Positions 26,725-36,240 of a DNA stretch of 64,000 nucleotides are shown one piece after another. The stretch is from Hyphomicrobiales bacterium. Lineage in GTDB: Bacteria; Pseudomonadota; Alphaproteobacteria; Rhizobiales; HXMU1428-3. The position numbers and the translations under genes were made by a program. The stretch is taken from contig JAJFHX010000050.1 in the NCBI GenBank assembly GCA_021775425.1, positions 50,039 through 114,038 of the forward strand, read 5' to 3'. Below the pieces are notes generated by a model. The model saw nothing but the letters and a program-made list of their open reading frames with translations, was not told the DNA's origin and did no database searches. The stretch's first letter is position 1, and the number at the start of each line of letters is the position of its first letter.

Positions 26725-27960
26725 ATGGAACGGTTTAAACAATATATTTCTGAGCTCGGATTTAAAATCGTCAATCTCGGCATTGTCAGCCAGAATGATA
26801 ATATACGGCAGCGACAGAAGTTTACCAATATGGCGTTGTTTGTTACGGCGCTGAACGCGTTCCATCATATGATCATGAATGCGTTTCATGATTTCTGGGC
26901 GTTGTTACCTGTCAATGTTTATAATCTGGTGATGGTTGTTTGTTCGCTCAGTCTTTTGATTGCGCACCGCTATGGTGAAAATCTGGCTGCCATTCTGCTG
27001 GCGTTTCTGATCTTTTTTGGTAATAGTTTTGTTGTACTGGCTTTTGGCTTGAACAGTGATTTGCAGATTTATTTCACACTGGCCGGGGCGTTTATTTTTA
27101 TGGTCGGTGTGCAGAACTACAAAGTTCATGTGCCGCTGATGTTGCTGGGTCTGACCGGCTTGCTTGGGGTGACTTTTTTTGCGACGCAAGAAGGGTTTCT
27201 GATGGTCAGTGATCAGGCGTTTCGCAAGGAACTGGCCCTTCAGGCTTATGTCAATGCGATCATTATTAATGCCATTCTGATTTATTATGCGCTGAGTTCA
27301 CTCTACAGGACTGAGCAGGCGTTAGAGCGGGAGTATCAACGCTCTGAAAAATTATTGACGACGATCTTACCTGTGCCGATTGCCAACCGGCTTAAAGCTG
27401 CACCACGGCAAAGAATTGCCGACAGGGTTGATGATGCCAGCATATTGTTTGCCGATCTGGTTGGGTTTACCAGGGCTTCGAATAATGTACCGCCCGAGGA
27501 TGTGGTTGCCTATCTTGATGATCTGTTCACCACTTTTGACGGGCTTTGTGAAAATTACTCGGTTGATAAAATCAAGACGATTGGGGATGGTTATCTGGCG
27601 GTTGGCGGGTTGCATGATGCAGGGGGGGCACGGGCAATCGGTTTTCTTGCGTTGGATATGATTGAGCAGATGAACCACCGCTCATTCCTTGGGCTTGAAC
27701 AGCTTTCGCTTCGTATTGGTATTCACCGCGGGCCGGTGACAGCAGGGGTGATTGGTGACCAGCGTATGACTTATGATGTCTGGGGCAGTACGGTTAATTG
27801 TGCGGCCCGGCTTGAGGCGCAGTCGCTGCCATCACGCATCCATTGCAGTGAAAACTATCTCATCGCCGTACAGGATACATTTCATTTTACTGACCTCACG
27901 GTAACGGAACTGCGCGGTGTTGGTGTGATTAATGCGGGTTATTTATTGCGTCAGATTTAA
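26725..27960 (+). CDS. Membrane-bound class III adenylate/guanylate cyclase
   Basis: A 411-residue protein with about six membrane spans in residues ~35-200, a short linker coiled coil (YQRSEKLLTTILP) and a C-terminal catalytic domain from ~225. The catalytic part has SILFADLVGFTRAS (metal aspartate), KIKTIGDGYLAVGGL (second metal aspartate and substrate-specifying lysine), LRIGIHRGPVTAGVIG and YDVWGSTVNCAARLE (transition-state N and R). All residues needed for catalysis appear present, and the lysine in DKIKTIGD favours ATP over GTP. The membrane part probably senses a signal. It is coupled to the upstream Crp-family gene. Confidence 0.9.
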   Translation: MERFKQYISELGFKIVNLGIVSQNDNIRQRQKFTNMALFVTALNAFHHMIMNAFHDFWALLPVNVYNLVMVVCSLSLLIAHRYGENLAAILLAFLIFFGNSFVVLAFGLNSDLQIYFTLAGAFIFMVGVQNYKVHVPLMLLGLTGLLGVTFFATQEGFLMVSDQAFRKELALQAYVNAIIINAILIYYALSSLYRTEQALEREYQRSEKLLTTILPVPIANRLKAAPRQRIADRVDDASILFADLVGFTRASNNVPPEDVVAYLDDLFTTFDGLCENYSVDKIKTIGDGYLAVGGLHDAGGARAIGFLALDMIEQMNHRSFLGLEQLSLRIGIHRGPVTAGVIGDQRMTYDVWGSTVNCAARLEAQSLPSRIHCSENYLIAVQDTFHFTDLTVTELRGVGVINAGYLLRQI

Positions 27961-28069
27961 CATCTTGTTGTAGATGCTCCCGGTTGCTGAGTTTTGTATG
28001 GGGTGAGAGGTAAACGAACATCCCCATAGCAAGGCTTAGTTTGATGATGATTTCCGGTGCGAATTGCAT
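27929..28069 (-). CDS. Candidate small membrane protein (46 aa)
   Basis: ATG at 28069 opens a 46-codon frame ending at TAA 27929. The first half is hydrophobic (FAPEIIIKLSLAMGMFVYLS), enough for one membrane span, and the second half is polar. A purine-rich AGAGAG lies upstream. It overlaps the end of the cyclase gene by 32 nt in antisense, which counts against it. No homology can be claimed. The remainder of the 299-nt spacer 27961-28259 shows only a pyrimidine-rich CTCTCTGTC/TTTCTTGTCTGTC stretch. Confidence 0.25.
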   Translation of the reverse strand: MQFAPEIIIKLSLAMGMFVYLSPHTKLSNREHLQQDVKSDAINNPH

Positions 28070-28259
28070 AGTTTTTCTCTCTGTCTTTCTTGTCTGTCTG
28101 TAGTTGCTCAGTTGTGTTTTCTCGAAATCCTGACCCGTATTATTTCGGGCTGTGGCTTTATGGGTACGACCCTATAGATATGGCTCTATAGATAAGTTAG
28201 TGCGAGCAAAAAGTATGTGTGAATTATCACACTCAGTGCAGAGTGAGCAGAGGCAAGTG

Positions 28260-29591
28260 TTATCTGGTGAGTTCTTCTGGTAGCTGTTTATAAATGAACA
28301 AGGCGACAAGGGCGTTGAGGATGGCGACGGTTGTAAACACATCCAGAACATTGAGGCCTGCTTGCAGCATGAAAACAATCATCAGTGAAGCGGCGACCAT
28401 AAACAGGGCATTGATGATGTTATTTCCGGCAATGGTGCGGGAGAGTTGTTCGCGTTCTGCTAAATGCTGAACAAGAGCGAAGAGCGGGACAGCGTAGAGA
28501 CCGCCAAAAGCGGCAATTGTGAAGAGAGATATCAGAATGAAGGGGCTTCTCTCTAAAGAGAGAAACTCACTAAAACTATAAAGCGTATTTTCCAGTGCCG
28601 GGTTAAATCCGGGTGGTTTTGGCATTGTCATCGTTGTGGTAAGAGCGACCAGCGCGAGGCTGGCGATGGTGATGGCGATGGCAGCGGCGGGTACATATTT
28701 TGCGGTGATATCGCCTTTGGTGAGCTTGTTGCACGCCAGCGATCCTACCATGATGCCGATTGTGAAAATGGCGATAAACAGATTGCTGACCTGTTCATTG
28801 GCATAGAACACATCTTTGGCAAGGGTTGGAAACTGGGTCAGGAATACGGTGCCGACGAACCAGAACCATGATATGCCGAGGATGGCGCTGAAGACATGTT
28901 TGTTTTTGCCTGAGATTGAGATGATGTTGAACGTTTCTTTCAGGAAATTGGGATTGAGTTTCAGATCTGGCGCGGGTGGGTTTGCCTTGGGGATATAGAG
29001 GCTGGCGATAAAGCCAGCGACTGAGAGGCCGAGCAACGCTATGGAGACATAGAATACGCCATTATCTAACAGAATCAGCAAGCCGCCAAAAAGTGTGCCT
29101 AGAAGAATGGAGAGGAATGTTCCGGTTTCGATTAAGCCGTTGCCGCCGATGAGTTCATGCTCATCAAGGTGCTGGGGCAGAATTCCATATTTGAGAGGGC
29201 CGAAAAAGGTGGACTGAGTGCCAAGTAAAAATAACACCAATAATCCTAAAGATACTGAGCTGGTGGTAAAGGCAGCGATGGCCAGTAGCATTAAAATGAT
29301 TTCCGCAAATTTAATGCGATGGATGAGCCAGGTTTTTTCATATTTGTCAGCCAGCTGGCCAGCGGTGGCGGAAAACAGAAAAAAGGGGAGAATAAACAGG
29401 CCAGCGGCAATGGTGATGAATAAAGGGCCGTTCAGCCCTTCTGCTGCAGCGAGCCGATAGGTAACCAGAATGACCAGCGCGTTTTTAAATCCGTTATCGT
29501 TAAATGCACCAAGAGCCTGCGTAATGAACAGAGGCAGGAAGCGTTTCGTTGTCAATAATCTGAACTGGGAGTGTGCCACGTCTGGTCTCAT
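28260..29591 (-). CDS. MFS transporter, lysophospholipid transporter LplT-like
   Basis: A 443-residue membrane protein with about 12 spans. It opens FLPLFITQALGAFNDNGFKNALVIL, the LplT/Aas-transporter start with the conserved FNDN motif, and has FGPLKYGILPQHLDEHELIGGNGLIE in the first half; split, these are family hallmarks. LplT flips lysophosphatidylethanolamine inward for re-acylation. In many bacteria the transporter is fused or adjacent to the Aas acyltransferase; here it is a stand-alone protein with no acyltransferase next to it. Substrate is inferred from family. Confidence 0.85.
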   Translation of the reverse strand: MRPDVAHSQFRLLTTKRFLPLFITQALGAFNDNGFKNALVILVTYRLAAAEGLNGPLFITIAAGLFILPFFLFSATAGQLADKYEKTWLIHRIKFAEIILMLLAIAAFTTSSVSLGLLVLFLLGTQSTFFGPLKYGILPQHLDEHELIGGNGLIETGTFLSILLGTLFGGLLILLDNGVFYVSIALLGLSVAGFIASLYIPKANPPAPDLKLNPNFLKETFNIISISGKNKHVFSAILGISWFWFVGTVFLTQFPTLAKDVFYANEQVSNLFIAIFTIGIMVGSLACNKLTKGDITAKYVPAAAIAITIASLALVALTTTMTMPKPPGFNPALENTLYSFSEFLSLERSPFILISLFTIAAFGGLYAVPLFALVQHLAEREQLSRTIAGNNIINALFMVAASLMIVFMLQAGLNVLDVFTTVAILNALVALFIYKQLPEELTR

Positions 29592-29904
29592 TTCATTGTT
29601 TGTCTGATCATAGTTTGTTTAATAATGGGTATCAGCATAGGGAACAGGATATCTGGTCGGGTGTCTATTAAATGGGTTTCGTGATTGTTCGTAAACTATA
29701 ATTGTTACAGACGCATCGTGAATGTTATTAAAGGTGACAGATGTTTCGGGATTGCGATGGCAGGATTGGATTGCGTTATTTGGAATTTCTCTTCTCTCTG
29801 TCATATAGCTTTACGACTTGATTAAGTTTCGGTTATTGATCGTTTTGGTGCTGTTTCGGGGGTTCCTACTTGTCAAATTGAGGCACCTTGGGCATAACTG
29901 ATCA

Positions 29905-31185
29905 ATGGAAAAAGAACCAAAAACCACTGAACAGTCTTCCGCTTTTTTAAAGGGGGTTGAGCTTGCCGCAAAAGCGCATGAGAAAGTGATCGCAAAAACA
30001 CCTTTGCAGCGAAATGCTTTTCTCTCTAACCGGTATGATGCCAATATCTATCTGAAGCGCGAAGATCTGACCCCGGTGCGCAGTTATAAAATTCGCGGTG
30101 CGTTTAATTTTTTCAGAAAAGCGATTTTATCGGACGAAAAGCAACAACAATTTGTTTGTGCTTCGGCCGGCAACCATGCGCAGGGATTTGCATTTGCCTG
30201 TCAGCATTTTGGTGTGAAGGGTGTGATTTTCATGCCGGTTACCACACCACAACAAAAAATTGCCAAAACGCGGGTGTTTGGCGGTGAGAATGTTGAGATT
30301 AAAATTTTTGGCGACTTTTTTGATCAGTGTAATAAAGAGGCGATGCGCTTTGCTGAAGAAACTGGTGCCAGCCTCGTGCCGCCATTTGACCACGTTGACA
30401 TTATTGAAGGGCAGGCTTCTGTCGGGCTTGAAATTCTGGCGGATATCGATAAGCCGGTTGATATGCTGATTTTGCCAGTTGGCGGCGGTGGTCTCGCGGC
30501 TGGTGTGAGCCGGGTTATGGCGGAGTTATCTCCTCATACGGAGCTGAAATTTATTCAGCCAGCTGGTGCGCCTGGTTTTAAAGAAAGCCTTTTGAAAGGT
30601 GAACGGGTGACGCTTTCCCGGGTGAACAGTTTTGTTGACGGGGCGGCAGTTGGCCAGATGGGTGCGCTTAATTTTGAGATGCTGAAGGGCTATAGCGCGG
30701 ATGATGTTCTCCTTGTATCTGAAGATCATGTTTGTGAAACAATTATTGAAATGCTGAATGTTGAGGGCATTGTGCTTGAACCAGCTGGCGCTTTAGAGAT
30801 TGATGCTTTGCGCTGGATGCCGGCAGAAGAATTACGCGGTAAAACAATTGTCTGCATCGCTTCTGGTGGCAATTTTGATTTTGAACGTTTGCCAGAAGTG
30901 AAGGAGCGGGCGCTTAAAGCGGCGGGGCTGAAGAAATATTACCTTATCCGTATGCCGCAGCGGCCAGGCGCACTTCGTGAATTGCTCGATATTCTTGGCC
31001 CGGATGATGATATTGCACGTTTTGAATATCTGAAAAAATCTGCCCGCAATTTTGGTACGATACTGGTTGGTATTGAAAGCAAAACGGCGTCAAATTTTGA
31101 TTTGATACAACTGGAGCTTGAGAAAACAGGTTATCAGTTTGAAGATATTACCAATGATGAAGTTCTGGCGAGCTTTATTGTTTAG
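29905..31185 (+). CDS. ilvA: Threonine ammonia-lyase (threonine dehydratase), biosynthetic
   Basis: IlvA deaminates threonine to 2-oxobutanoate, the first isoleucine-specific step. The 426 residues comprise a PLP domain with VRSYKIRGAFN (PLP lysine), CASAGNHAQGFAFA and LPVGGGGLAAGVS (phosphate loop), and a shorter C-terminal regulatory ACT-like region (YYLIRMPQRPGALREL onward). The single regulatory domain gives the shorter, Bacillus-like form. The 313-nt region upstream (29592-29904) contains no gene or clear signal that I can support. The 3' end overlaps the convergent protease gene by 11 nt. Confidence 0.93.
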   Translation: MEKEPKTTEQSSAFLKGVELAAKAHEKVIAKTPLQRNAFLSNRYDANIYLKREDLTPVRSYKIRGAFNFFRKAILSDEKQQQFVCASAGNHAQGFAFACQHFGVKGVIFMPVTTPQQKIAKTRVFGGENVEIKIFGDFFDQCNKEAMRFAEETGASLVPPFDHVDIIEGQASVGLEILADIDKPVDMLILPVGGGGLAAGVSRVMAELSPHTELKFIQPAGAPGFKESLLKGERVTLSRVNSFVDGAAVGQMGALNFEMLKGYSADDVLLVSEDHVCETIIEMLNVEGIVLEPAGALEIDALRWMPAEELRGKTIVCIASGGNFDFERLPEVKERALKAAGLKKYYLIRMPQRPGALRELLDILGPDDDIARFEYLKKSARNFGTILVGIESKTASNFDLIQLELEKTGYQFEDITNDEVLASFIV

Positions 31186-32422
31186 CTTTTTCTGCAAGTT
31201 GTTCTGCGCGAAGTTTTGAGGTTTCCTCTAAAAGCAGGGCGAGGAGCTGTTCTGTTGGCAGGCCGAGTTTTGATAATTTCATCTGTTGCTCAAAATTGTA
31301 AATGGCTTTTCTTGTTTTACTGCCGAGGATGCCATCAATTCTGCCTCGATAAAGTTTGAGAAATTTCAGCTGTTTTTGAAGCTCTTTAAATTCCCCGACA
31401 CTGTTCAAAAGCGTTTCCTGTTCAAAACGCTTTAAACCGGCCATGAAGACTTTTGGCTGGATTGCCATGTTGGTTTCTTTGCCGTTTTTCAGTTTCTTGC
31501 GGCTGATAATTTTGCCGGTATAGCGATTTCTTCGGATGCGGTAGCGCTCATATCTGAGTGAGCCAAGATTGATGCCGACCACTTTCGGTCCTGTTTTGGT
31601 TTCTAAAAATATAGGTGAGCCGGAGGAACCTTTAAAAGCATCGCAAGTGTGCGGCAGGAGAATGGCCTGTTTGTTCATGATGCGGCGCTGGGGTTTTAAA
31701 AAATAAAGAGGATTATTGCGGGAGCGGATCTGGCAGTTTTTTGAATATAGCCGCTCATTCATTTGTTTATCACCATGATAGCCGATCATGAAGACTTTAT
31801 CTTTACTGGCGGCTTTTTGAATTTTTCTTAAAGGAACATCTGCAAATGAAAGGGTGCGCCCCTTGCAGACGGAATGAATAAGTTTGGTAAAAGCCCAGTC
31901 CTGCCCTTGCGAATTCAGCGGGGTTTTCTCGGAAAAGCTGCCTGAATAAATTGAAAGATATGGTTTTTTGGCGTGGACATATTCCGGATAAGTTAAGCGA
32001 TGCTTATATGTGTTGCCTGCAAATGACTGTTTGAATGAGGGTAGGATGAATAGTGTTTTTGATAAATTGAGACGCTTGCCCATGGTTGGATTGCGGACAA
32101 TGCAATGAGCGTTGGTGGCGATGATGTTGGGGGCGACACAAAAGGCTGTGCAACTCCACCCCTTTAGCCCGGGCTGGCCGAGAATGCCGATGCCGGCAGC
32201 AATGGCCTGATGTTGTTCCGGCAGGGGGGTGCGATCATCTTTGCCAAGAACCGCAATTTTTTTAACAAGCGGGTCTGGTTGAGTTTGGGATAAGGTCAGG
32301 AGTTTTTGAGGTTGGTATAAAGCGGCTGATGCAACTTTTGAGGTGACTGGGGTCATCAGGCACAGACTGAGGAAAAAAACAGATAAAAACAGCGTTTGAG
32401 ATTTAAAAAGAGAATTTATCAA
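31175..32422 (-). CDS. Secreted trypsin-like serine protease with peptidoglycan-binding-like C-terminus
   Basis: TTG 32422 is proposed as start because GGGGAG stands six bases upstream and it opens exactly on a signal peptide (INSLFKSQTLFLSVFFLSL, cleavage near KVASA). The frame is open to 32557, but the extra residues do not look like a leader. The chymotrypsin-type triad is visible: His in IIATNAHC, Asp in GQDWAFTKL and Ser in AFKGSSGSPIF. Cysteines in WSCTAFC and SKNCQ may form disulphides. Residues ~375-415 (FKELQKQLKFL...YRGRIDGILGSKTRKAI) match a PG_binding_1-like module, pointing to the cell wall. It converges on ilvA with an 11-nt overlap. The substrate is unknown. Confidence 0.82.
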   Translation of the reverse strand: MINSLFKSQTLFLSVFFLSLCLMTPVTSKVASAALYQPQKLLTLSQTQPDPLVKKIAVLGKDDRTPLPEQHQAIAAGIGILGQPGLKGWSCTAFCVAPNIIATNAHCIVRNPTMGKRLNLSKTLFILPSFKQSFAGNTYKHRLTYPEYVHAKKPYLSIYSGSFSEKTPLNSQGQDWAFTKLIHSVCKGRTLSFADVPLRKIQKAASKDKVFMIGYHGDKQMNERLYSKNCQIRSRNNPLYFLKPQRRIMNKQAILLPHTCDAFKGSSGSPIFLETKTGPKVVGINLGSLRYERYRIRRNRYTGKIISRKKLKNGKETNMAIQPKVFMAGLKRFEQETLLNSVGEFKELQKQLKFLKLYRGRIDGILGSKTRKAIYNFEQQMKLSKLGLPTEQLLALLLEETSKLRAEQLAEKAKQ

Positions 32423-32763
32423 AACCGTCTCCCCACATATCTCATGCTTCACCTCTTCTTTATTCTCAAAAACTAAATTTGTTTTACCTGAAAAGTTGTT
32501 CGCAACACATTTAACGAGATTGATGATCCGAATTCGGGCATTCAAAAATTGCGCCAATTCTGGGGTTTCATATTAATAATGCAGACTGAAACAAAAATTT
32601 CTGACCAAAGTCTTTTTTGTCTTAAGTTGATGGTTTTTTCCAGTACTGGCAGATTTAATCTGCAAAAAGAAAGACACCCGTTTAAGATTTCCCAATCGGA
32701 TTAACTATATCATGGAAGGTATGGGAATTTCATCTGCAAAATTATCATTCAACGAAAATGGGG

Positions 32764-33363
32764 CTAATTTTTAAGGTAGCCTGTTAAAAAATTATTGATA
32801 AGTTCGTCGATCATCTCAGGTGGAGTTGTGTTTTCTGCCATGAATAGTTTTTCGGAGATGGCGAGAATGGTGATGCCATGAACACCGCTCCATAAAGCAA
32901 GGGAGGCGGTGTGGATCTGTTCTTTTTTCTTATTAGGATTTAAGGCTTTTATCTCTTCTTCCATCAGAGTGAACAGCGTGCTGATGCGTTCACCTAAGTC
33001 TGGTGTCAGGTCACCCCCAGCTGCGACATGGTGCTCAAAAATAAGGCTCCAGAGATGTGGGTTGGCTTTGGCATATTCAAAGTAAGCATGGCCGAAACGG
33101 ACCAGATTTTTTTTATGTTGATTACTTTTCTGATGACTTAAAACGTCTTTATATAGCGCCTCAAGAGTGCGGGCATTGACCTGCATGATGAGATCATCAA
33201 GATTTTTAAAAACCAGATAAATTGTGCCGACAGTATAACCGATTGCACTCGCCACTTTACGAGCACTTAGAGACTGGAAACCCGCCTCAGCCACGATTTG
33301 TTCCGTGGCATTTAAGGCGAGTTCCTTAATTTCCTCGCGGCTATGATCACTGCGTCTTGCCAT
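32764..33363 (-). CDS. TetR-family regulator (WHG-domain type), coupled to leuC
   Basis: A 199-residue regulator. Residues ~8-55 form the TetR helix-turn-helix (FQSLSARKVASAIGYTVGTIYLVFKNLDDL). The C-terminal ligand domain with HPHLWSLIFEHH-like and SLALWSGVHGITILA segments fits the WHG / TetR_C_13-type domain. It starts 3 nt after the leuC stop, so it is translated from the leuC message. That is unusual because leuD or leuB is expected there. The ligand is unknown. The 206-nt spacer 32558-32763 upstream of its neighbour shows no clear feature. Confidence 0.87.
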   Translation of the reverse strand: MARRSDHSREEIKELALNATEQIVAEAGFQSLSARKVASAIGYTVGTIYLVFKNLDDLIMQVNARTLEALYKDVLSHQKSNQHKKNLVRFGHAYFEYAKANPHLWSLIFEHHVAAGGDLTPDLGERISTLFTLMEEEIKALNPNKKKEQIHTASLALWSGVHGITILAISEKLFMAENTTPPEMIDELINNFLTGYLKN

Positions 33364-33366
33364 ATG

Positions 33367-34767
33367 TTAGTTAAAATCTCTCACATCTACAAAATGACCG
33401 GCAATCGCGGCTGAGGCAGCCATGATTGGGGAGACAAGGTGTGTACGGCCCTGACGTCCCTGACGGCCTTCAAAGTTACGGTTGGATGTTGAAGCGCAGC
33501 GCTCGCCGGGTTCAAGTTTATCGGCATTCATGGCGAGGCACATAGAACAACCAGGCTCGCGCCAGTCAAAACCAGCTTTGACGAAGATTTTATCAAGGCC
33601 TTCAGCTTCGGCCTGTTCTTTAACAAGGCCAGAGCCAGGTACAATCATGGCTTTGAGGTTCTCGTTGACATGTTTGCCATCGACCAGATTTGCCACGGCA
33701 CGCAGGTCTTCTATGCGGCCATTGGTGCAGGAGCCGATAAAGATACGATCCAGTTTGATGTCTGTGATTTTGGTGCCGGCTTCAAGCCCCATATATTTAA
33801 GGGCGCGCTCCATGGCAGCTTTCTGGGCCGGGTCGCTGATGTCTGCCGGGTCTGGCACTTTGCCGGTGATAGAGACAACATTTTCAGGGCTTGTGCCCCA
33901 GGTGACGATCGGCGGTAAAGAGGAGGCGTCGAGGCTGATTTCCTGATCGAAAACGGCGTCTTCATCAGTGTATAGTGTTTTCCAGTATGCGAGGGCCATT
34001 TCCCAGGCTGCGCCTTTCGGTGCGCGGGGGCGGCCTTCGATGTAATCGAAAGTCTTCTGGTCTGGTGCGATGAGGCCTGCTCTGGCACCGCCTTCAATTG
34101 ACATGTTGCAAACGGTCATGCGGCCTTCCATTGAAAGATCGCGAATGGCGCTGCCGGCATATTCCATCACATGACCGGTGCCGCCTGCGGTGCCAATCTC
34201 ACCAATGATGGCAAGGATGATGTCTTTCGCAGTCACGTTTTCAGGTGTCGTCCCGTTGACAGTGATGCGCATGTTTTTGGCTTTTTTCTGAATGAGGGTC
34301 TGTGTGGCGAGAACGTGCTCTACTTCAGATGTGCCAATGCCATGGGCAAGAGCGCCAAAAGCACCATGTGTTGATGTGTGGCTGTCACCACAGACAATGG
34401 TCATTCCTGGCAGTGTAAAGCCTTGTTCTGGTCCGACGATATGGACAATGCCTTGGCGTTTGTCAGCCATGTCGTAAAAATCGATGTTAAAATCTTTGGC
34501 GTTTTTCTCAAGCGCCTCAACCTGAATTTTTGATTCAGGATCGCTAATACCGTTAGCACGACCTTCAGTTGGCACGTTATGGTCTGGTACCGCGAGAGTT
34601 TTTTCAGGAGAATGGACAGTGCGGTTGGCCATGCGCAAGCCTTCAAAAGCCTGCGGGCTGGTCACTTCATGCACCAGATGGCGATCAATGTAGATGAGTG
34701 AACTTTCATCATCACCGGTTTTAATTTCGTGGTCATCCCAAATTTTATCATAAAGGGTTTTGCCCAT
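33367..34767 (-). CDS. leuC: 3-isopropylmalate dehydratase large subunit
   Basis: LeuC with LeuD isomerises isopropylmalate in leucine synthesis. The ~466-residue protein starts [13 protein letters not shown]. Aconitase-family signatures are [26 protein letters not shown] (in parts), [14 protein letters not shown] and [13 protein letters not shown]; the three cysteines binding the [4Fe-4S] cluster are in SCTNG and CSMC. The ATG at 34767 has GGAG six bases upstream and is preferred over the two ATGs further upstream in the same frame. leuD is not in the window. Confidence 0.96.
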   Translation of the reverse strand: MGKTLYDKIWDDHEIKTGDDESSLIYIDRHLVHEVTSPQAFEGLRMANRTVHSPEKTLAVPDHNVPTEGRANGISDPESKIQVEALEKNAKDFNIDFYDMADKRQGIVHIVGPEQGFTLPGMTIVCGDSHTSTHGAFGALAHGIGTSEVEHVLATQTLIQKKAKNMRITVNGTTPENVTAKDIILAIIGEIGTAGGTGHVMEYAGSAIRDLSMEGRMTVCNMSIEGGARAGLIAPDQKTFDYIEGRPRAPKGAAWEMALAYWKTLYTDEDAVFDQEISLDASSLPPIVTWGTSPENVVSITGKVPDPADISDPAQKAAMERALKYMGLEAGTKITDIKLDRIFIGSCTNGRIEDLRAVANLVDGKHVNENLKAMIVPGSGLVKEQAEAEGLDKIFVKAGFDWREPGCSMCLAMNADKLEPGERCASTSNRNFEGRQGRQGRTHLVSPIMAASAAIAGHFVDVRDFN

Positions 34768-34823
34768 TTTCATCTCCATCAATCTTTGAAACTTATTATT
34801 TTTTAATATGGCGTTTCAGCCTG

Positions 34824-35381
34824 TTATTCACTTACAGATTCCCGAACCATGATAAGGGTCGGGTCACCATCATAGGGTACTTCGCTGCAGCTGCCAGTCC
34901 CGATAATTTTAAAACCGAATTTTTCATAAAAGCGAATTGAACTTTGATTGCGTGGTTCAACAGTTAAGGAAATGCGTTGCCCATGACGCAGTTGCACCGC
35001 GCTGATGATCGCTTGCATCAATTCTGATCCATATCCTTTTCCCTGACGATTGGGATGTACATACATTCTGCCTAAAATTACGTCATTTCCTTGATATCTG
35101 ACATAAACAGTCGCGAAAATTTCAGTTTTATCATTCATAACCAGAAAATGACAATCAGGACTGGTAATATCATTTTCAAGTCGTTCATGACTGTGCCAGA
35201 GTTTGCTTATGGCAATGACTTTTTCAGGACCGAGGATGTTATCATATGTGTGATGCCAGGTAATGCGTAGAAGATTTTGTATGTCTGCGATATCTTTTAC
35301 CGTGGCATAGCGTATTTGAAGCCCATCTTCATTCAGACGAATTTCCTGACGATCATTAAGGATATCATGGTTTTTTGCCAT
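34824..35381 (-). CDS. GNAT-family N-acetyltransferase
   Basis: About 185 residues. The GNAT core is clear: IRYATVKDIADIQNLL at the N-terminal strand-helix, MYVHPNRQGKGYGSELM as the acetyl-CoA loop, and VEPRNQSSIRFYEKFGFKIIG as motif B. The substrate cannot be told. ATG 35381 is preferred; a TTG at 35411 would add ten residues. It lies between rplS and leuC on the same strand. Confidence 0.85.
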   Translation of the reverse strand: MAKNHDILNDRQEIRLNEDGLQIRYATVKDIADIQNLLRITWHHTYDNILGPEKVIAISKLWHSHERLENDITSPDCHFLVMNDKTEIFATVYVRYQGNDVILGRMYVHPNRQGKGYGSELMQAIISAVQLRHGQRISLTVEPRNQSSIRFYEKFGFKIIGTGSCSEVPYDGDPTLIMVRESVSE

Positions 35382-35441
35382 GGAGTGATCAATTCTGTTT
35401 TGTCTAATCAATCAATTTGGCGGTAAAGTCAGCAGCTTTAT

Positions 35442-35482
35442 ATCCGGTGTCTCCTTTCGTAAAGAGTGCAGAGACACCGGAT
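35442..35482 (-). terminator. Long hairpin downstream of rplS
   Basis: ATCCGGTGTCTC (35442-35453) and GAGACACCGGAT (35471-35482) form a perfect 12-bp stem with a 17-nt loop, 27 nt after the rplS stop. The better T-rich tail is on the plus strand (TTATTGTATT), where no plus-strand gene ends, so on the minus strand it may act as a terminator or as a 3' stabilising/processing hairpin. Confidence 0.6.
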
Positions 35483-35508
35483 TTATTGTATTAAAAAGAC
35501 GAAAAAAT

Positions 35509-36207
35509 CTATTTTGATTTTTCTTCGGCTGCAGGTGTTTCACCAGCAGCTTCGTCTTCTTCGATTTCAGGAACTTCATCAACTGTTGATGCGGCCATAG
35601 CTTCCTGAGCTTTTTCGACCCAGTTTTCTTTCTCAATCTTACCGCTAAGACCGAGGGCTTCATCAAGGGTGACGATGTCATCATCACTCAGATTAGCAAT
35701 TTGCTCGAGTTTGATCACACCCAGCTTATTAATCTGAGTTTGAATGGTTTTGTTCAAACCTTCAATTTGTGTGAGATCATCTGCTTCACCCTCTGGGCGA
35801 TCAAAGCCTTTGAATTTTGCTTTTTTCTTTTTGTTGAGAGTGCCTTTGGAATCCTTGCGCTCGGCAATACGAGCTGCTTTTCCTCTCAGGCCACGCAGAT
35901 AGTATAGTTTTGCACGGCGGACTTTACCGCGGCGCACAACATCAATTGAATCAATCAACGGTGAGAAAACAGGGAAGATACGTTCAACACCTTCACCATA
36001 GGAAATTTTGCGGACTGTGAAATTTTCGTGCAGGCCTTTACCTGAGCGGGCGATACAGACGCCTTCATAAGCCTGGAGGCGAGAACGTTCGCCTTCGACA
36101 ACTTTCACATTAACTCTAACAGTATCACCAGCGGCAAATTCAGGCACTTCGCGTGTTTTGCTTAATTGTTCGATCTGTTCTTTTTCGAGTTGTTCAATAA
36201 TATTCAT
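35509..36207 (-). CDS. rplS: 50S ribosomal protein L19 with an added C-terminal helix-hairpin-helix domain
   Basis: The first ~120 residues are L19: [74 protein letters not shown] and GKAARI, in order. Normal L19 ends near 115-130 residues; this one has 232. After a lysine-rich linker comes a ~60-residue globular unit ([21 protein letters not shown] ... [29 protein letters not shown]) that resembles the helix-hairpin-helix extension I recall on rhizobial L21 and NuoE proteins. An acidic tail ([10 protein letters not shown]) ends it. trmD and rimM, usual neighbours, are absent. Confidence 0.92.
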   Translation of the reverse strand: MNIIEQLEKEQIEQLSKTREVPEFAAGDTVRVNVKVVEGERSRLQAYEGVCIARSGKGLHENFTVRKISYGEGVERIFPVFSPLIDSIDVVRRGKVRRAKLYYLRGLRGKAARIAERKDSKGTLNKKKKAKFKGFDRPEGEADDLTQIEGLNKTIQTQINKLGVIKLEQIANLSDDDIVTLDEALGLSGKIEKENWVEKAQEAMAASTVDEVPEIEEDEAAGETPAAEEKSK

Positions 36208-36240
36208 TGAGGCAACCTTTTAGTGTTACACAGAGGAGCG

